Of a stretch of DNA of 42,583 nt, positions 42,554 to 42,583 are shown in pieces; the first letter of the stretch is position 1; every line of letters starts with the position of its first letter. Position numbers and translations under genes: made by a program. The notes below the pieces were generated by a model that was given only the letters and a program-made list of their open reading frames with translations, was not told the origin of the DNA and did not search any database. Source of the stretch: Absicoccus porci (lineage in GTDB: Bacteria; Bacillota_I; Bacilli_A; Erysipelotrichales; Erysipelotrichaceae). The stretch covers positions 1-42,583 of the forward strand of contig NZ_RJQC01000001.1 of assembly GCF_003725415.1 (NCBI RefSeq), read 5' to 3'.

Positions 42554-42583
42554 TTATGCCTATCTCATGATATGGTTGAAGGA

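Noticed and set aside
1..42583. CRISPR array, tRNA, rRNA or complete transposon
   Set aside because: No regularly spaced repeats, cloverleaf, rRNA core sequence, or intact transposase or integrase was found on either strand.

Overview
The window looks like the chromosome of a low-GC Gram-positive gut or oral Firmicute, most likely of the Erysipelotrichia (moderate confidence). Reasons are the strong AGGAGG-type ribosome sites, the sortase-like tail on a surface protein, an AT-rich coding style, and proteins such as a PepX-type peptidase, AzlCD, a MATE pump and cupin-type sugar-phosphate isomerases. No rRNA, tRNA, CRISPR array or complete insertion sequence is visible.

Layout. 0.2-4.6 kb is a three-gene operon of two major-facilitator transporters and an S15 (Xaa-Pro dipeptidyl-peptidase-like) enzyme. 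4.6-8.3 kb is decayed accessory DNA: a frameshifted AbiEi/AbiEii-type toxin-antitoxin pair behind a long palindromic operator, a scrap of a second S15 peptidase gene, and a broken wall-anchored surface protein. 8.2-13.1 kb holds an EamA permease on the minus strand and a sugar-phosphate operon on the plus strand: a long mannose-6-phosphate isomerase, a GntR/UTRA regulator, two cupin glucose-6-phosphate isomerases (the first frameshifted) and an orphan Phd/YefM-like antitoxin. 13.4-19.3 kb is ordinary chromosome: a DUF349 coiled-coil protein, a flavin reductase, a Na/Pi cotransporter, a MATE pump, and AzlC/AzlD on the minus strand.

19.4-39.6 kb is a capsule or surface-glycan locus of mosaic origin. 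It opens with a native-looking membrane UDP-sugar 4,6-dehydratase (PglF type) and a truncated initiating sugar transferase. A junction at about 21.96-22.25 kb, marked by a 16-bp inverted repeat, leads into foreign-looking DNA. That DNA begins with broken PglD-like and PglF-like remnants, then intact PglE-like aminotransferase and PglC-like phosphoglycosyl transferase, a modification trio (tandem GNAT, DegT-like protein, FemAB-like protein), two GT4 glycosyltransferases, an O-acetyltransferase, a Wzy-like polymerase and a Wzx flippase. It ends with CapE, CapG and CapF, the enzymes for UDP-N-acetyl-L-fucosamine. Together these predict a Wzx/Wzy-made glycan started on a diacetylbacillosamine-like sugar and containing FucNAc. 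A two-gene unit of unknown function, whose second product has a PD-(D/E)XK nuclease core, sits between capE and capG.

39.7-42.6 kb has a minus-strand UDP-glucose dehydrogenase fused to an N-terminal XRE helix-turn-helix, then a DUF2971 protein and a large hairpin at the window end.

Three points stand out: the PD-(D/E)XK pair inside the capsule operon, the XRE-Ugd fusion, and about a dozen single-base frame breaks, mostly in homopolymers and concentrated in accessory genes. Whether those breaks are real decay or sequencing error needs read-level checking.
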